64,000 nucleotides of DNA from positions 30,303 to 94,302 of the forward strand of contig CAMDSH010000009.1 of assembly GCA_945907045.1 (NCBI GenBank). The letters are read 5' to 3'. The notes under the pieces were generated by a model. It did no database searches. It saw only the letters and a list, made by a program, of their open reading frames with translations, and was not told where the DNA came from. Each line of letters begins with the position of its first letter. The first letter of the stretch is position 1. The position numbers were made by a program, and so were the translations under genes. Shown here piece by piece: positions 9,431 through 18,241 of this stretch. Source of the DNA: Rhizobium sp. Q54. Its GTDB lineage: Bacteria; Pseudomonadota; Alphaproteobacteria; Rhizobiales; Xanthobacteraceae.

Positions 9431-9940
9431 ATGGCTTACCTGCGCGGCCCCTTTACGCTCTTCGGCGCCGCCGTGGCGCTCATTGTCTGCGCGCTCGATC
9501 AGGCCTTGAAACTGTGGCTGCTGTTCGTGTTCGACCTTGGCGCCAAGGGGGTGGTTCCGCTCGGGACTTATTTCGACCTGCTGCTGATCTGGAACACCGG
9601 CGTGAGCTACGGCTGGTTCGCGCAAACCGGCCCGCTCGGGCAGGGGGTGTTGCTGGTGCTCAAGGGGCTGGCGGTCATTTTGCTGTGGATATGGCTGGCG
9701 CGGGTGACGGCCCGGTTTTCGGCCCTGGCGCTGGGGCTGATCGTCGGTGGGGCGCTGGGCAACGGAATTGACCGGCTGGCCTATGGGGCGGTGGCCGATT
9801 TCGTGCATTTTCACATCAATACGGCCAGCTGGAGCTTCAGCTGGTATGTTTTTAACCTCGCTGATGTAGCTATCGTTGCCGGGGTTATTGGCCTCCTGTA
9901 TGAATCCCTGGCCGGGGATAGCGCCGTAAAAGCGCCCTGA
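9431..9940 (+). CDS. lspA: lipoprotein signal peptidase (signal peptidase II)
   Basis: Inner-membrane aspartyl protease that removes signal peptides from diacylated prolipoproteins. It has four hydrophobic segments in 169 residues. The conserved N-T-G motif appears as NTGVSYG, and the two catalytic aspartates sit in GNGIDRL and FNLADVAI. It follows ileS by 16 bases, the usual ileS-lspA arrangement. The ATG at 9431 is chosen; a GTG four codons upstream (9419) would also work. Confidence 0.95.
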   Translation: MAYLRGPFTLFGAAVALIVCALDQALKLWLLFVFDLGAKGVVPLGTYFDLLLIWNTGVSYGWFAQTGPLGQGVLLVLKGLAVILLWIWLARVTARFSALALGLIVGGALGNGIDRLAYGAVADFVHFHINTASWSFSWYVFNLADVAIVAGVIGLLYESLAGDSAVKAP

Positions 9941-10019
9941 TCCGGCGGCAAATTCGCGGTTTCCAGGATCGGTTTCGTGCAAATGCGCAGTACGAGAGCG
10001 CGGTAGGCGAGTAGTCAAA

Positions 10020-10703
10020 ATGTTGCACACAAGCTTGAAGCGGAAGTCCGGTTTTGTGTTGGGCGGCGTGCTTGCGGCCGCCTTCCTGCTGGCCGCCACG
10101 GCATCGCCCGCGCGCGCCGCCGATGAAGACGAAGGCCTCGACGCGAAGATTTTCAGAAATATTCTGGAAGGCGTCGGCCTGCGCAAGGACGACGGTAGCG
10201 GCATCGAGTACCGCGAGCGTTCACCACTTGTCGTTCCGCCCAGCCGCGCGCTGCCGCCGCCGGAGACCGGCGCGTCCGTTGCGACCAATCCGGCCTGGCC
10301 GGTCGATCCCGAAATCAAGCAGGCCAAGAAATCCGCATCGGCCGTTGATTTGCGCAGCCCTTCGCAGGTTCAGTATGAGAGCGGTCTTCCGCTCCGGCCC
10401 GACGAGCTGCGCAAAGGCGCGCTCGCGCGCTCCGAGCAACGAGGCGCCATCCCCAAAAACGAGTACGAGTCCAAGCAGCCGCTCAAGCCTTCGGAGCTCG
10501 GCTACAAAGGCGGCATCCTCAAATCGCTGTTCAAAGGCAACACCGACGAAGAATTCGCGACCTTCACCGGCGAGCCGTCGCGCAGCAGCCTGACCGAACC
10601 GCCGCCGGGCTATCAGACGCCGTCGCCGAACCAGCCTTACGGCCTCACCAAGAAGAACGACGCCAAGCCGCTCGACGTGAAGGACAAAGGTCTGGATCGT
10701 TGA
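10020..10703 (+). CDS. exported protein with three short internal repeats, function unknown
   Basis: A 227-residue protein with a clear signal peptide: basic start, hydrophobic core and cleavage near ARA-AD at residue 33. The mature part is Pro- and charge-rich with no membrane segment. Three similar stretches, at about residues 62-80, 117-134 and 147-165, share a pattern like (E/Q)-Y-(E/R)-(S/E)-x-x-P-L-x-P. The last two are clearest: QYESGLPLRPDEL and EYESKQPLKPSEL. I do not recognise a named domain. It lies between lspA and the two M16 genes on the same strand, so it may be a partner or substrate of those proteases; that is inference from position only. Confidence 0.7.
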   Translation: MLHTSLKRKSGFVLGGVLAAAFLLAATASPARAADEDEGLDAKIFRNILEGVGLRKDDGSGIEYRERSPLVVPPSRALPPPETGASVATNPAWPVDPEIKQAKKSASAVDLRSPSQVQYESGLPLRPDELRKGALARSEQRGAIPKNEYESKQPLKPSELGYKGGILKSLFKGNTDEEFATFTGEPSRSSLTEPPPGYQTPSPNQPYGLTKKNDAKPLDVKDKGLDR

Positions 10704-10752
10704 TCTCGCGCTTCGGCGCAACGATAAGCAACAACATCAGGTGAACGCTAAA

Positions 10753-12126
10753 GTGCATCAAAGGCGTTCAACTGCCGTCCTCGCAATTGCCGCCGCCGCC
10801 GCCATGCTGACTGGCGCGGCCATGGCGCAAACCGGCAGCGGCCCCGCCGTCGCGCATTTCACCCTTCCCAACGGTCTCGAAGTCGTCGTCATCCCTGACC
10901 GCCGCGCGCCTGTCGTCACGCACATGGTGTGGTACCGCGTCGGCTCCGCCGACGAGACGCCGGGCAAATCCGGGCTCGCGCATTTTCTCGAACATCTGAT
11001 GTTCAAGGGCACGGCGAAAAATCCGGCCGGAAAATTCTCGCAGGTCGTCTCCACCATCGGCGGGCAGGAAAATGCATTTACCTCGTCGGATTACACCGGC
11101 TACTACCAGCGCGTCGCGCGCGAGCAGCTCAAGACGGTGATGGAATTTGAATCCGACCGCATGACCGGCCTCGTGCTCACCGACAAGGTCGTGCTGCCCG
11201 AGCGTGATGTCATTCTCGAAGAACAGAACCAGCGCGTCGAAAACAATCCCGGCTCGCGGCTCGGCCAGCAGATGGACGCGGCGCTCTACCTCAATCATCC
11301 GTACGGCAAGCCGGTGATCGGCTGGCGGCACGAAATGGAGAAGCTCGACCGCGCCGACGCACTGGCGTTCTACAAGCGCTTCTACGGTCCGAACAACGCG
11401 ATCCTCGTCGTCGCCGGCGATGTCGATGCTAACGCCGTGCGCAAACTCGCCGAGGATACCTACGGCAAGGTCGCGCGCCGCTCCGATATCGGCCCGCGCG
11501 TGCGCCCGCAGGAGCCGCCGCCGGTATCGCCGCGTTTCCTCACATTGGCCGATCCGCGCGTCGAACAGCCGAGCGTTCAGCGCAGCTATCTGGTGCCTTC
11601 GTCATCGACGGCCAAGCGCGGCGAAGCCGAAGCGCTGGAAGTTCTCGCGCACATTCTGGGGAGCGGCTCCAACAGCCGTCTCTATCGCGCACTGGTGGTT
11701 GAAAAGGATATCGCGGTGAGCGCGGGCGCCTGGTATCAGGGCTCGGCGCTCGATGCGACCAAGTTCGGCGTGTACGGCTCGCCCAAGCCGGGGATCGCGC
11801 TGCCGCAAATCGAATCCGAGATCGACGCCACGATCGCCGCGTTGATCGCCGGCGGCGTGACCGCCGAGGAGCTTGAGCGCTCGAAGACGCGCCTTATCGC
11901 CGATTCTGTTTATGCGCAGGACAATCAGGCGACATTGGCGCGCTGGTACGGCACCGCGCTGACCACCGGCAACAGCGTCGAGGACGTGCGCGCCTGGCCG
12001 GAACGCATCCGCGCCGTGACGGCGAGCGCCGTGCAGGATGCCGCCAAGCAATGGCTCGACAAGCGCCGCTCGGTTACCGGCTATCTCATCAAGGACGCTG
12101 CGCCGCAGACGGAGAAGCGATCATGA
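10753..12126 (+). CDS. M16 family zinc peptidase, active subunit, exported
   Basis: Pitrilysin/processing-peptidase type metalloprotease. The inverted zinc motif HxxEH is intact as HFLEHLMFKG, and the third ligand is probably the glutamate of ERDVILEE. A hydrophobic signal-like start (LAIAAAAAMLTGAAMA) predicts export to the periplasm. Length is about 457 residues, one M16 half-pair. The start is uncertain: GTG at 10753 has AGGTGA upstream, while a GTG at 10741 lacks a good site. Its stop overlaps the ATG of the next M16 gene (ATGA), so the two chains should be made together and probably form a heterodimer of an active and an inactive subunit. Confidence 0.9.
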   Translation: MHQRRSTAVLAIAAAAAMLTGAAMAQTGSGPAVAHFTLPNGLEVVVIPDRRAPVVTHMVWYRVGSADETPGKSGLAHFLEHLMFKGTAKNPAGKFSQVVSTIGGQENAFTSSDYTGYYQRVAREQLKTVMEFESDRMTGLVLTDKVVLPERDVILEEQNQRVENNPGSRLGQQMDAALYLNHPYGKPVIGWRHEMEKLDRADALAFYKRFYGPNNAILVVAGDVDANAVRKLAEDTYGKVARRSDIGPRVRPQEPPPVSPRFLTLADPRVEQPSVQRSYLVPSSSTAKRGEAEALEVLAHILGSGSNSRLYRALVVEKDIAVSAGAWYQGSALDATKFGVYGSPKPGIALPQIESEIDATIAALIAGGVTAEELERSKTRLIADSVYAQDNQATLARWYGTALTTGNSVEDVRAWPERIRAVTASAVQDAAKQWLDKRRSVTGYLIKDAAPQTEKRS

Positions 12127-13451
12127 GCCGGTTGAAAGTTTTACTGGCACTGATCGGCGCGCTCGGCGTTGCGCTCGCAGGCTTGCCCGCGAACGCCATG
12201 ACCATCGAGCGCATCGTCAGCCCGGCGGGAATCGAGGCCTGGCTGGTACGCGAATCCGCGGTGCCGCTGATCGCGCTCAATTACGCGTTCACTGGCGGCT
12301 CCAGCGAAGACCCGGCGGATAAAACCGGGCTCGCCAATCTCGCCGCCAGCCTGCTCGACGAAGGCGCCGGCGAACTCGACGCCAAGGCGTTCCACGAGCG
12401 GATGGAAAACCGTGCCATCGAACTCGGCTTCAATGTCGGCCGCGATAATTTTCACGGCACCATGCGCGTGCTCAACGAACATCGCGACGAGGCGTTCGAG
12501 CTGTTGCGGCTGGCGCTGAGCGCGCCGCGTTTCGACGCCGACGCGGTCGAGCGGGTGCGCGGCCAGGTGCTCTCCGGGCTGCGGCGCGAAACCAGCAGCC
12601 CGAATTCCATCGCCAGCCGCCGCTGGTGGGAAACCGCGTTCGCGGGTCATCCTTACGGCCGCCAGACCAACGGGACGCTCGAAACCGTGCCGCGCATCAC
12701 CGTGGACGATCTGAAAACTTTTCCAAAGCGCGTGTTCGCGCGCGAGGGGTTGAAGATCGCCATCGTCGGCGACATCGACGCCAAGACAGCGGGCGTGCTG
12801 ATCGACCGCGCGTTCGCAAGCTTGCCAGCCAAGGGCGATCTCAAGCCGCCGCAGCCCGTGATCCCGCGCGGCCTGGGCCGGCGCATTGTCGTCGACGTCG
12901 ACGTGCCGCAGGCGGTCGTTACCTTCGGCGCGCCTGGCATCGCGCGCAGCGATCCGGATTTCATGGCGGCCTATATCGTCAATCACATTCTCGGCGGCGG
13001 CTCGTTCTCCTCGCGCCTCTACAGGGAAGTGCGGGAAAAACGCGGCCTCGCTTATTCGGTGAGCGACAATCTGATCTGGTTCAGGCAGTCGGCGGTGTTC
13101 ATCGGCGGCACCGCGACGCGCGCCGACCGCACCGGCGAAGCGCTCGCCATCATCGAGCAGGAAATCAAACGCATGGCCGAGAGCGGGCCGACCGAGGAGG
13201 AAGTCGCCAAGGCGAAATCCTATCTCAAGGGCTCTTATGCGCTCGGCCTCGACACTTCGGGCAAGATCGCCTCGCAACTGGTGCAGATGCAGATCGACAA
13301 TCTCGGCATCGATTACGTTCAGCGCCGCAGTGCGATGATCGATGCCGTTACGCTTGCCGACACCAGGCGGGTGGCGAAGCGGCTGTTCGATGGCGGCCTG
13401 CTGGTCACCGTGGCGGGCCGCCCGAAGGGGCTTGCCTCGCAGGGCCAGTAA
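12123..13451 (+). CDS. M16 family peptidase homologue, zinc site lost (partner subunit)
   Basis: A 442-residue M16-fold protein with a signal-like N-terminus (LLALIGALGVALAGLPANA). Where the active partner has HxxEH, this one reads LAASLLDEG, so it cannot bind the catalytic zinc. The substrate-binding R/Y element of the C-terminal half remains (SSRLYREVREKRGLAYSV). This division, one chain with the zinc site and one with the R/Y site, is known from heterodimeric bacterial M16B proteases and mitochondrial processing peptidase. Translation is coupled to the upstream gene by the ATGA overlap. The substrate is unknown. Confidence 0.88.
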   Translation: MSRLKVLLALIGALGVALAGLPANAMTIERIVSPAGIEAWLVRESAVPLIALNYAFTGGSSEDPADKTGLANLAASLLDEGAGELDAKAFHERMENRAIELGFNVGRDNFHGTMRVLNEHRDEAFELLRLALSAPRFDADAVERVRGQVLSGLRRETSSPNSIASRRWWETAFAGHPYGRQTNGTLETVPRITVDDLKTFPKRVFAREGLKIAIVGDIDAKTAGVLIDRAFASLPAKGDLKPPQPVIPRGLGRRIVVDVDVPQAVVTFGAPGIARSDPDFMAAYIVNHILGGGSFSSRLYREVREKRGLAYSVSDNLIWFRQSAVFIGGTATRADRTGEALAIIEQEIKRMAESGPTEEEVAKAKSYLKGSYALGLDTSGKIASQLVQMQIDNLGIDYVQRRSAMIDAVTLADTRRVAKRLFDGGLLVTVAGRPKGLASQGQ

Positions 13452-13517
13452 CGGCGCGGACGCCTTTCGCGCTTGGCCTTGCGCCTCTAGACTCCCCCGA
13501 AGATTCGGGAACAGCAG

Positions 13518-14837
13518 ATGCCCTTCCAGCAATCGATCGACAATGCGCGCGATGACCGCGCCGGCGCAGGCGGCGCGTCAGCCTCCGCGCTGCAACAGGC
13601 GCTTGCGCGCACGGAAGAAGCGCTGAAATGGCTGCGCGCGCGCCATGCCGACGGCGGTCTGCCGCTGCTGCAGCTCCCCGGCAAACAGGACGATCTCAAG
13701 CCCGTCGCCGAGGCGGCGCGCGTTTTCACCGCCGGCGCCAGCGACGTGGTGTTTCTCGGCACCGGCGGATCGAGCTTGGGGGGCCAGACGCTGGCGCAGC
13801 TTGGCGGCGTCGGCGTTCCCGGCATCGGCGCGCTGCGTAACCCGCCGCGCGTGCACTTCATGGACAATCTCGACGCCGAGACCTATGGCGCGCTGCTGGC
13901 CAAGTTGCCGCGCAAGACCACGCGCTTTGTCGCGATCTCGAAGTCAGGCGGCACCGCCGAAACGCTGATGCAGACCATCGCGGCGCTTTCGGCGGCGAAG
14001 GCGGCGGGGCTGGAAAGTTACATTCCGGAAATTTTTCTCGGCCTCACCGAGCCGGCCAAGGCGGGAAAGAAAAACGGCCTGCGCGATCTGCTGGCGAAAT
14101 ATCGCGTGCCGGTGCTTGAGCACGATCCCGGCGTCGGCGGGCGCTTCTCGGTGCTCAGCAATGTCGGCCTGCTGCCGGCGGCTGTGCTCGGTCTCGACAT
14201 CGCGGCGGTGCGCAAGGGCGCGGCGGCTGCGCTCGCGCCGGTGCTGGCGAAAAAGCCCGCAGCCGATGTGCCGCCCGCGCTGGGCGCCGCATTGGGCGTA
14301 GCGCTCGCCGAAAAGGGCAAAAGCATTTCGGTGATGATGGCCTACGCCGACAAGCTTGAGCGCTTCACGCGCTGGTACGTGCAGCTGTGGGGCGAGAGTT
14401 TGGGCAAGCAGGCTAAGGGCACGACGCCGATAGCCGCGCTGGGTCCGGTGGACCAGCACAGCCAGTTGCAGCTTTATCTCGATGGGCCGCGCGACAAATT
14501 TTTCACCATTGTGACGGTTGCGAGCGCCGGCGCCGGCCCGCGCATCGATCCTGAACTGGCGAAGCTCGCGGGCGAGAGCGGACTCGGCGGCAAAACCATT
14601 GGCGATCTCGTCGCCGCGCAGGCGCGCGCCACCGCGGACACGCTGGCGAAGAACGGCTGCCCGGTTCGCAGCATTCACGTGCCGAAGCTGGACGAGGAAA
14701 GTCTCGGCGCGCTGCTGATGCATTTCCAGCTGGAGACGATCATCGCCGCGCATCTGCTCGGCGTCGATGCCTTCGACCAGCCGGCGGTGGAAGAGGGCAA
14801 GGTGCTGGCGAAGAAGTATCTGGCGGGCGGAGCGTGA
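13518..14837 (+). CDS. pgi: glucose-6-phosphate isomerase
   Basis: Cytoplasmic enzyme interconverting glucose 6-phosphate and fructose 6-phosphate. Family signatures are GTGGSSLGGQTL and ISKSGGTAETL in the phosphate-binding SIS folds, VQLWGESLGKQ with the catalytic glutamate region, and DQHSQLQLYLDGP. At 439 residues it belongs to the shorter bacterial group rather than the ~550-residue E. coli form. The stop overlaps the GTG start of arfB (GTGA), an unusual metabolic-translation pairing that may simply reflect compactness. Confidence 0.93.
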   Translation: MPFQQSIDNARDDRAGAGGASASALQQALARTEEALKWLRARHADGGLPLLQLPGKQDDLKPVAEAARVFTAGASDVVFLGTGGSSLGGQTLAQLGGVGVPGIGALRNPPRVHFMDNLDAETYGALLAKLPRKTTRFVAISKSGGTAETLMQTIAALSAAKAAGLESYIPEIFLGLTEPAKAGKKNGLRDLLAKYRVPVLEHDPGVGGRFSVLSNVGLLPAAVLGLDIAAVRKGAAAALAPVLAKKPAADVPPALGAALGVALAEKGKSISVMMAYADKLERFTRWYVQLWGESLGKQAKGTTPIAALGPVDQHSQLQLYLDGPRDKFFTIVTVASAGAGPRIDPELAKLAGESGLGGKTIGDLVAAQARATADTLAKNGCPVRSIHVPKLDEESLGALLMHFQLETIIAAHLLGVDAFDQPAVEEGKVLAKKYLAGGA

Positions 14838-15253
14838 TCCGCGTTACCGATACGATCAGCATCGACGATTCCGAAATTTCGGAATCTTTCGTGCGCGCCT
14901 CCGGGCCGGGCGGGCAGAACGTCAACAAGGTGTCCTCCGCCGTGCAACTGCGTTTCGACGTGCGGCAATCGCCGTCGCTGCCGAATGAAGTGGCCGTGCG
15001 GCTGATGAAGCTCGCCGGCCAGCGGCTGACCAAGGACGGCGTCATCGTCATTCTCGCGCAGCGCCACCGCACGCAGGAGCGCAACCGCGCCGACGCGCGC
15101 GAGCGTCTGGTCGAACTGATCCGCGAGGCGTCGGTGCGCCCAACGCCGCGGCGGGCGACCAAGCCGACCAAGGCTTCGAAGAAACGCCGCATCGAGGGCA
15201 AGAAACACCGCTCGCGCATCAAGAACCTGCGCGGCGGGCGCTCTTTCGACTGA
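14834..15253 (+). CDS. arfB: alternative ribosome-rescue factor / peptidyl-tRNA hydrolase ArfB (YaeJ)
   Basis: A 139-residue release-factor-like protein. The GGQ catalytic loop is present (RASGPGGQNVNKVSS) without the codon-recognition domain of RF1/RF2. The C-terminal tail is strongly basic (KASKKRRIEGKKHRSRIK), as in ArfB, where the tail enters the empty mRNA channel of stalled ribosomes. It should hydrolyse peptidyl-tRNA on non-stop complexes. The start is GTG overlapping the pgi stop, so translation is coupled. Confidence 0.93.
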   Translation: MIRVTDTISIDDSEISESFVRASGPGGQNVNKVSSAVQLRFDVRQSPSLPNEVAVRLMKLAGQRLTKDGVIVILAQRHRTQERNRADARERLVELIREASVRPTPRRATKPTKASKKRRIEGKKHRSRIKNLRGGRSFD

Positions 15254-15272
15254 CCTGCCCCCCCACCACGGC

Positions 15273-15337
15273 CCTCCCCCTTTCAGGGGGAAGGAGTCAG
15301 GGCCGCAAACTCTTTCCTCCCCCCTGAAAGGGGGAGG
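15273..15337. repeat. 18-bp perfect inverted repeat between arfB and mutL
   Basis: The arms at 15273-15290 and 15320-15337 are exact reverse complements of 18 bases, separated by 29 bases. Each arm is itself close to a palindrome (CCCCCTTTCAGGGGG). RNA could fold either as one long hairpin or two short ones. It lies just after arfB and about 110 bp before mutL, so it may end the pgi-arfB transcript, though no T-run follows. It could also be a dispersed repeat. Confidence 0.7.
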
Positions 15338-15446
15338 AATAAGGAGGGGGTCGCCGCAGAGCATAGCGGGGGCAAGTCGGCGGCCGCCATCGCTTGCGGG
15401 GGCGCACGCAGATAACATTTCCCCTCCGTCGAATCAGGCCCGCAAA

Positions 15447-17261
15447 ATGCCCGTCCGCCAATTATCCGAGGCCGTCATCAACCGCATCGCCGCCGGCGAA
15501 GTGGTCGAGCGGCCCGCGAGCGTGGTGAAGGAACTGGTCGAGAACGCGCTCGATGCCGGTGCGCGCAAGATCGACATTCTCACCGAGGGCGGCGGGCGCT
15601 CGCGCATTACCGTCACCGACGACGGCGAGGGCATGACGCGTGCGGATCTGGCGCTTAGCGTCGACCGCCACGCGACATCGAAGCTCGACGGCAGCGATCT
15701 CTTGGCGATCCATACGCTTGGCTTTCGCGGCGAGGCTTTGCCTTCCATCGGCGCGGTGGCGCGGCTTGTCCTCACCACGCGCCACGCCGGTGAGCCGCAT
15801 GCCTGGACGCTGAGCGTCGAGGGTGGCGTGAAGTCGGACGTAAAGCCCGCGGCCTTGAGCGAAGGCACGCGCGTCGAGGTGCGCGACCTGTTTTATGCAA
15901 CACCCGCGCGGCTGAAATTCCTCAAAACCGACCGCAGCGAGGCGGAAGCCGTGCGCGAAGTGGTGCGGCGTCTTGCCATGAGCCGGCCCGATGTGGCGTT
16001 CACGCTCGCAGGCGAAGAGCGCATGCCGGTGACCTGGGCGGCGGCGTTGCCGAGCGGGCCGGGGCGCCTCGCGCGGCTCGCGGATGTGCTGGGTCTTGAG
16101 TTTCGCGCCAACGCGGTGGAAATCCGCGGCGAAGTGCACGGCACGGCGGTGGAAGGCTATGCCGCGCTCCCCACGCTCACGCGCGCCAATGCGCTCGGGC
16201 AATATCTTTTCGTCAATGGCCGCCCGGTGCGCGACAAGCTGCTGGTCGGCGCGGTGCGCGGCGCTTACGCCGATTATCTGCCGCGCGACCGGCACCCCAT
16301 TGTCGCATTGTTCGTCACGCTCGATCCGCGCGAGGTGGACGTCAACGTGCATCCGGCGAAAACCGAAGTGCGTTTCCGCGATGCTGGGCTGGTGCGCTCG
16401 CTGCTGGTGCGCGCGCTGAAAGACGCGCTTGCGCGCGACGGCCAGCGCACCTCGACTACCGGCGGCACCGCCACCATCGCGGCGTTCCGCCCGATGGGCG
16501 CGCCACGGCGCGGCGGTTTCGACTGGCAGCGCTCGTCCCCGCGTCCCGATCCGCGCGGGGGATATGTGCCGATGCGTGGCGGCGCGGGTTTAGCCGAAGT
16601 GGCGCAGGCCGCGTTCGATGTCGGCGATCCATCCGCCGACGCGCGCGTGGAAACGTTCGAGCCCGCCGCCGATCTGATCGAGCGCCCGCTCGGTGCTGCC
16701 CGTGCGCAGGTGCACGAGACCTACATCGTCTCGCAAACCAAAGACGGTCTCGTCATCGTCGATCAGCACGCCGCGCACGAGCGCCTCGTTTATGAGCGGC
16801 TGAAAACCGCGATCGATAAATCCGGCGTGGCGCGGCAGATTTTGCTGATTCCCGAAATCGTCGAACTCGACGCTGCCGACGTGGAGCGTTTGCTGTCACG
16901 CGGCGGCGAACTCGCGAAATTCGGCCTTCTGATCGAAGCCTTCGGGCCGGGCGCGGTGGCGGTGCGCGAAACGCCGTCGCTGCTTGGCGAGGTCAATTCG
17001 AGTGGGATGGTCCGTGACCTCGCGGAGCACATGGCGGAATGGGAGGAGGCGCTGCCTTTGGAGCGCCGCCTTTTGCACGTCGCGGCGACGATGGCCTGCT
17101 ACGGCTCGGTGCGGGCGGGGCGCCTGCTCAAGCCGGAGGAAATGAACGCATTGTTGCGCGAGATGGAAGCGACGCCGAATTCCGGCCAGTGCAACCACGG
17201 CCGCCCGACTTATGTCGAACTGAAATTGACCGACATCGAACGGCTGTTCGGGCGCCGCTAA
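15447..17261 (+). CDS. mutL: DNA mismatch repair protein MutL
   Basis: A 604-residue GHKL ATPase that links MutS mismatch recognition to strand incision. The N-terminal ATPase has IAAGEVVERPASVVKELVENALDAG, split here as the ATP-lid and E-N-x-x-D-A motifs, then DDGEGM and GFRGEALPSI. The C-terminal domain carries the endonuclease motif DQHAAHERLVYE, plus ACYGS and CNHGRPT, which complete the metal site. This MutL should therefore nick DNA itself, as expected in bacteria without MutH. It stands alone between a repeat and an exported orphan. Confidence 0.96.
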   Translation: MPVRQLSEAVINRIAAGEVVERPASVVKELVENALDAGARKIDILTEGGGRSRITVTDDGEGMTRADLALSVDRHATSKLDGSDLLAIHTLGFRGEALPSIGAVARLVLTTRHAGEPHAWTLSVEGGVKSDVKPAALSEGTRVEVRDLFYATPARLKFLKTDRSEAEAVREVVRRLAMSRPDVAFTLAGEERMPVTWAAALPSGPGRLARLADVLGLEFRANAVEIRGEVHGTAVEGYAALPTLTRANALGQYLFVNGRPVRDKLLVGAVRGAYADYLPRDRHPIVALFVTLDPREVDVNVHPAKTEVRFRDAGLVRSLLVRALKDALARDGQRTSTTGGTATIAAFRPMGAPRRGGFDWQRSSPRPDPRGGYVPMRGGAGLAEVAQAAFDVGDPSADARVETFEPAADLIERPLGAARAQVHETYIVSQTKDGLVIVDQHAAHERLVYERLKTAIDKSGVARQILLIPEIVELDAADVERLLSRGGELAKFGLLIEAFGPGAVAVRETPSLLGEVNSSGMVRDLAEHMAEWEEALPLERRLLHVAATMACYGSVRAGRLLKPEEMNALLREMEATPNSGQCNHGRPTYVELKLTDIERLFGRR

Positions 17262-17308
17262 CCTGCGCTAGGATGCGTCATCTTGAACGTTCATCTGGGG
17301 GCTTATCG

Positions 17309-17680
17309 ATGAAACATATTTTCGCGCTCGCGCTTCTTGCCGTGCTGGGATGGTCCGCGCCGTCTTTCGCCGCCGACAACGCCAGCCTGATCGGCAATTA
17401 CGTCGTCACCGGCACGGAGACCGACGGCAAGGCTTATGACGGCCCCGGCCCGCTCGCCATCACCATGGACAAGTCCGGCGCGCTCGAACTCAAATGGGAC
17501 GGCGGAAAATATGTCGGCATCGGCCAGGTTTCCGGCAATCAGGTGTTCGTCGGCGGCACCGCCGAAGGAAAATCCATCATCATGATCATGGAGATCAAGC
17601 CCGACGGTTCGCTGGAAGGTAAATGGTGGCGCCGCACCGACGCCGGCACCAAAGGCACCGAGGTCTGGAAAAAGAAGTGA
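17309..17680 (+). CDS. small exported protein, function unknown
   Basis: A 123-residue protein with a signal peptide (MKHIFALALLAVLGWSAPSFA, cleavage before ADN). The mature part is rich in glycine and short beta-strand-like stretches (LIGNYVVTGTETDGKAY, GQVSGNQVFVGGT, GSLEGKWWRR), suggesting a small beta-barrel or lipocalin-like fold. I recognise no named domain. The start at 17309 is chosen because it begins the signal peptide; the frame is open far upstream inside mutL in a different reading frame. Convergent rsmD follows after three bases. Confidence 0.7.
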   Translation: MKHIFALALLAVLGWSAPSFAADNASLIGNYVVTGTETDGKAYDGPGPLAITMDKSGALELKWDGGKYVGIGQVSGNQVFVGGTAEGKSIIMIMEIKPDGSLEGKWWRRTDAGTKGTEVWKKK

Positions 17681-17683
17681 CGG

Positions 17684-18241
17684 CTAGTTGCCGTAACGCA
17701 AAAACGTAAACTCCGTATCGTCGTATTTGCGCCGCTCAAGTTCCTCGTAGCCTTCCGGCGCGGCGAACTTCGCGTCCGCCGATTCTTCGACGACGATGAG
17801 TGCGTCCGGCAAGAGCCATCCGCCTTCGCGCGCGGCGGCGAGGGATTTTTCGGCGAGATTCTGCCCGTAGGGCGGATCGAGGAACGCCAGCGAGAACGGT
17901 TCGACCGGGTAGGCGGGGCCGAGTTTTGTCGCATCGCGGCGGAAGATGCGCGTGACGCCGCCGAGGCCCAGCGCCTCGACGTTGTTGCGCAAGAGCGCGC
18001 GCGCCTCGACGCCTTCATCGACGAACAGCGTATAGGCTGCCCCTCGCGAGATCGCCTCAATGCCGAGCGCGCCGGTGCCGGCGAAAAGATCCAGCACGCG
18101 CGCGCCCGTGACGGGATCGCCATAGCCGTGAACGAGAATATTGAACAGCGCTTCGCGCAGGCGGTCGGCGGTCGGCCGCACGGCCTGCGTTTTCGGCGCG
18201 GCGATCGCGCGTCCGCGCAAACGGCCGCCAACGACGCGCAT
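17684..18241 (-). CDS. rsmD: 16S rRNA (guanine(966)-N(2))-methyltransferase
   Basis: SAM-dependent rRNA methyltransferase acting on the small-subunit decoding region during ribosome assembly. The SAM motif is DLFAGTGALGIEAISRGA and the N6/N2-amino methyltransferase signature is LDPPYG. The length of 185 residues is typical. Its ATG overlaps the rluB stop by one base (TAATG), so rluB and rsmD form a translationally coupled pair of rRNA modification genes. Confidence 0.95.
   Translation of the reverse strand: MRVVGGRLRGRAIAAPKTQAVRPTADRLREALFNILVHGYGDPVTGARVLDLFAGTGALGIEAISRGAAYTLFVDEGVEARALLRNNVEALGLGGVTRIFRRDATKLGPAYPVEPFSLAFLDPPYGQNLAEKSLAAAREGGWLLPDALIVVEESADAKFAAPEGYEELERRKYDDTEFTFLRYGN

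Noticed and set aside
9188..10327. 379-codon minus-strand frame across lspA
   Set aside because: Overlaps ileS, lspA and the exported protein gene, each with clear family or signal-peptide evidence.
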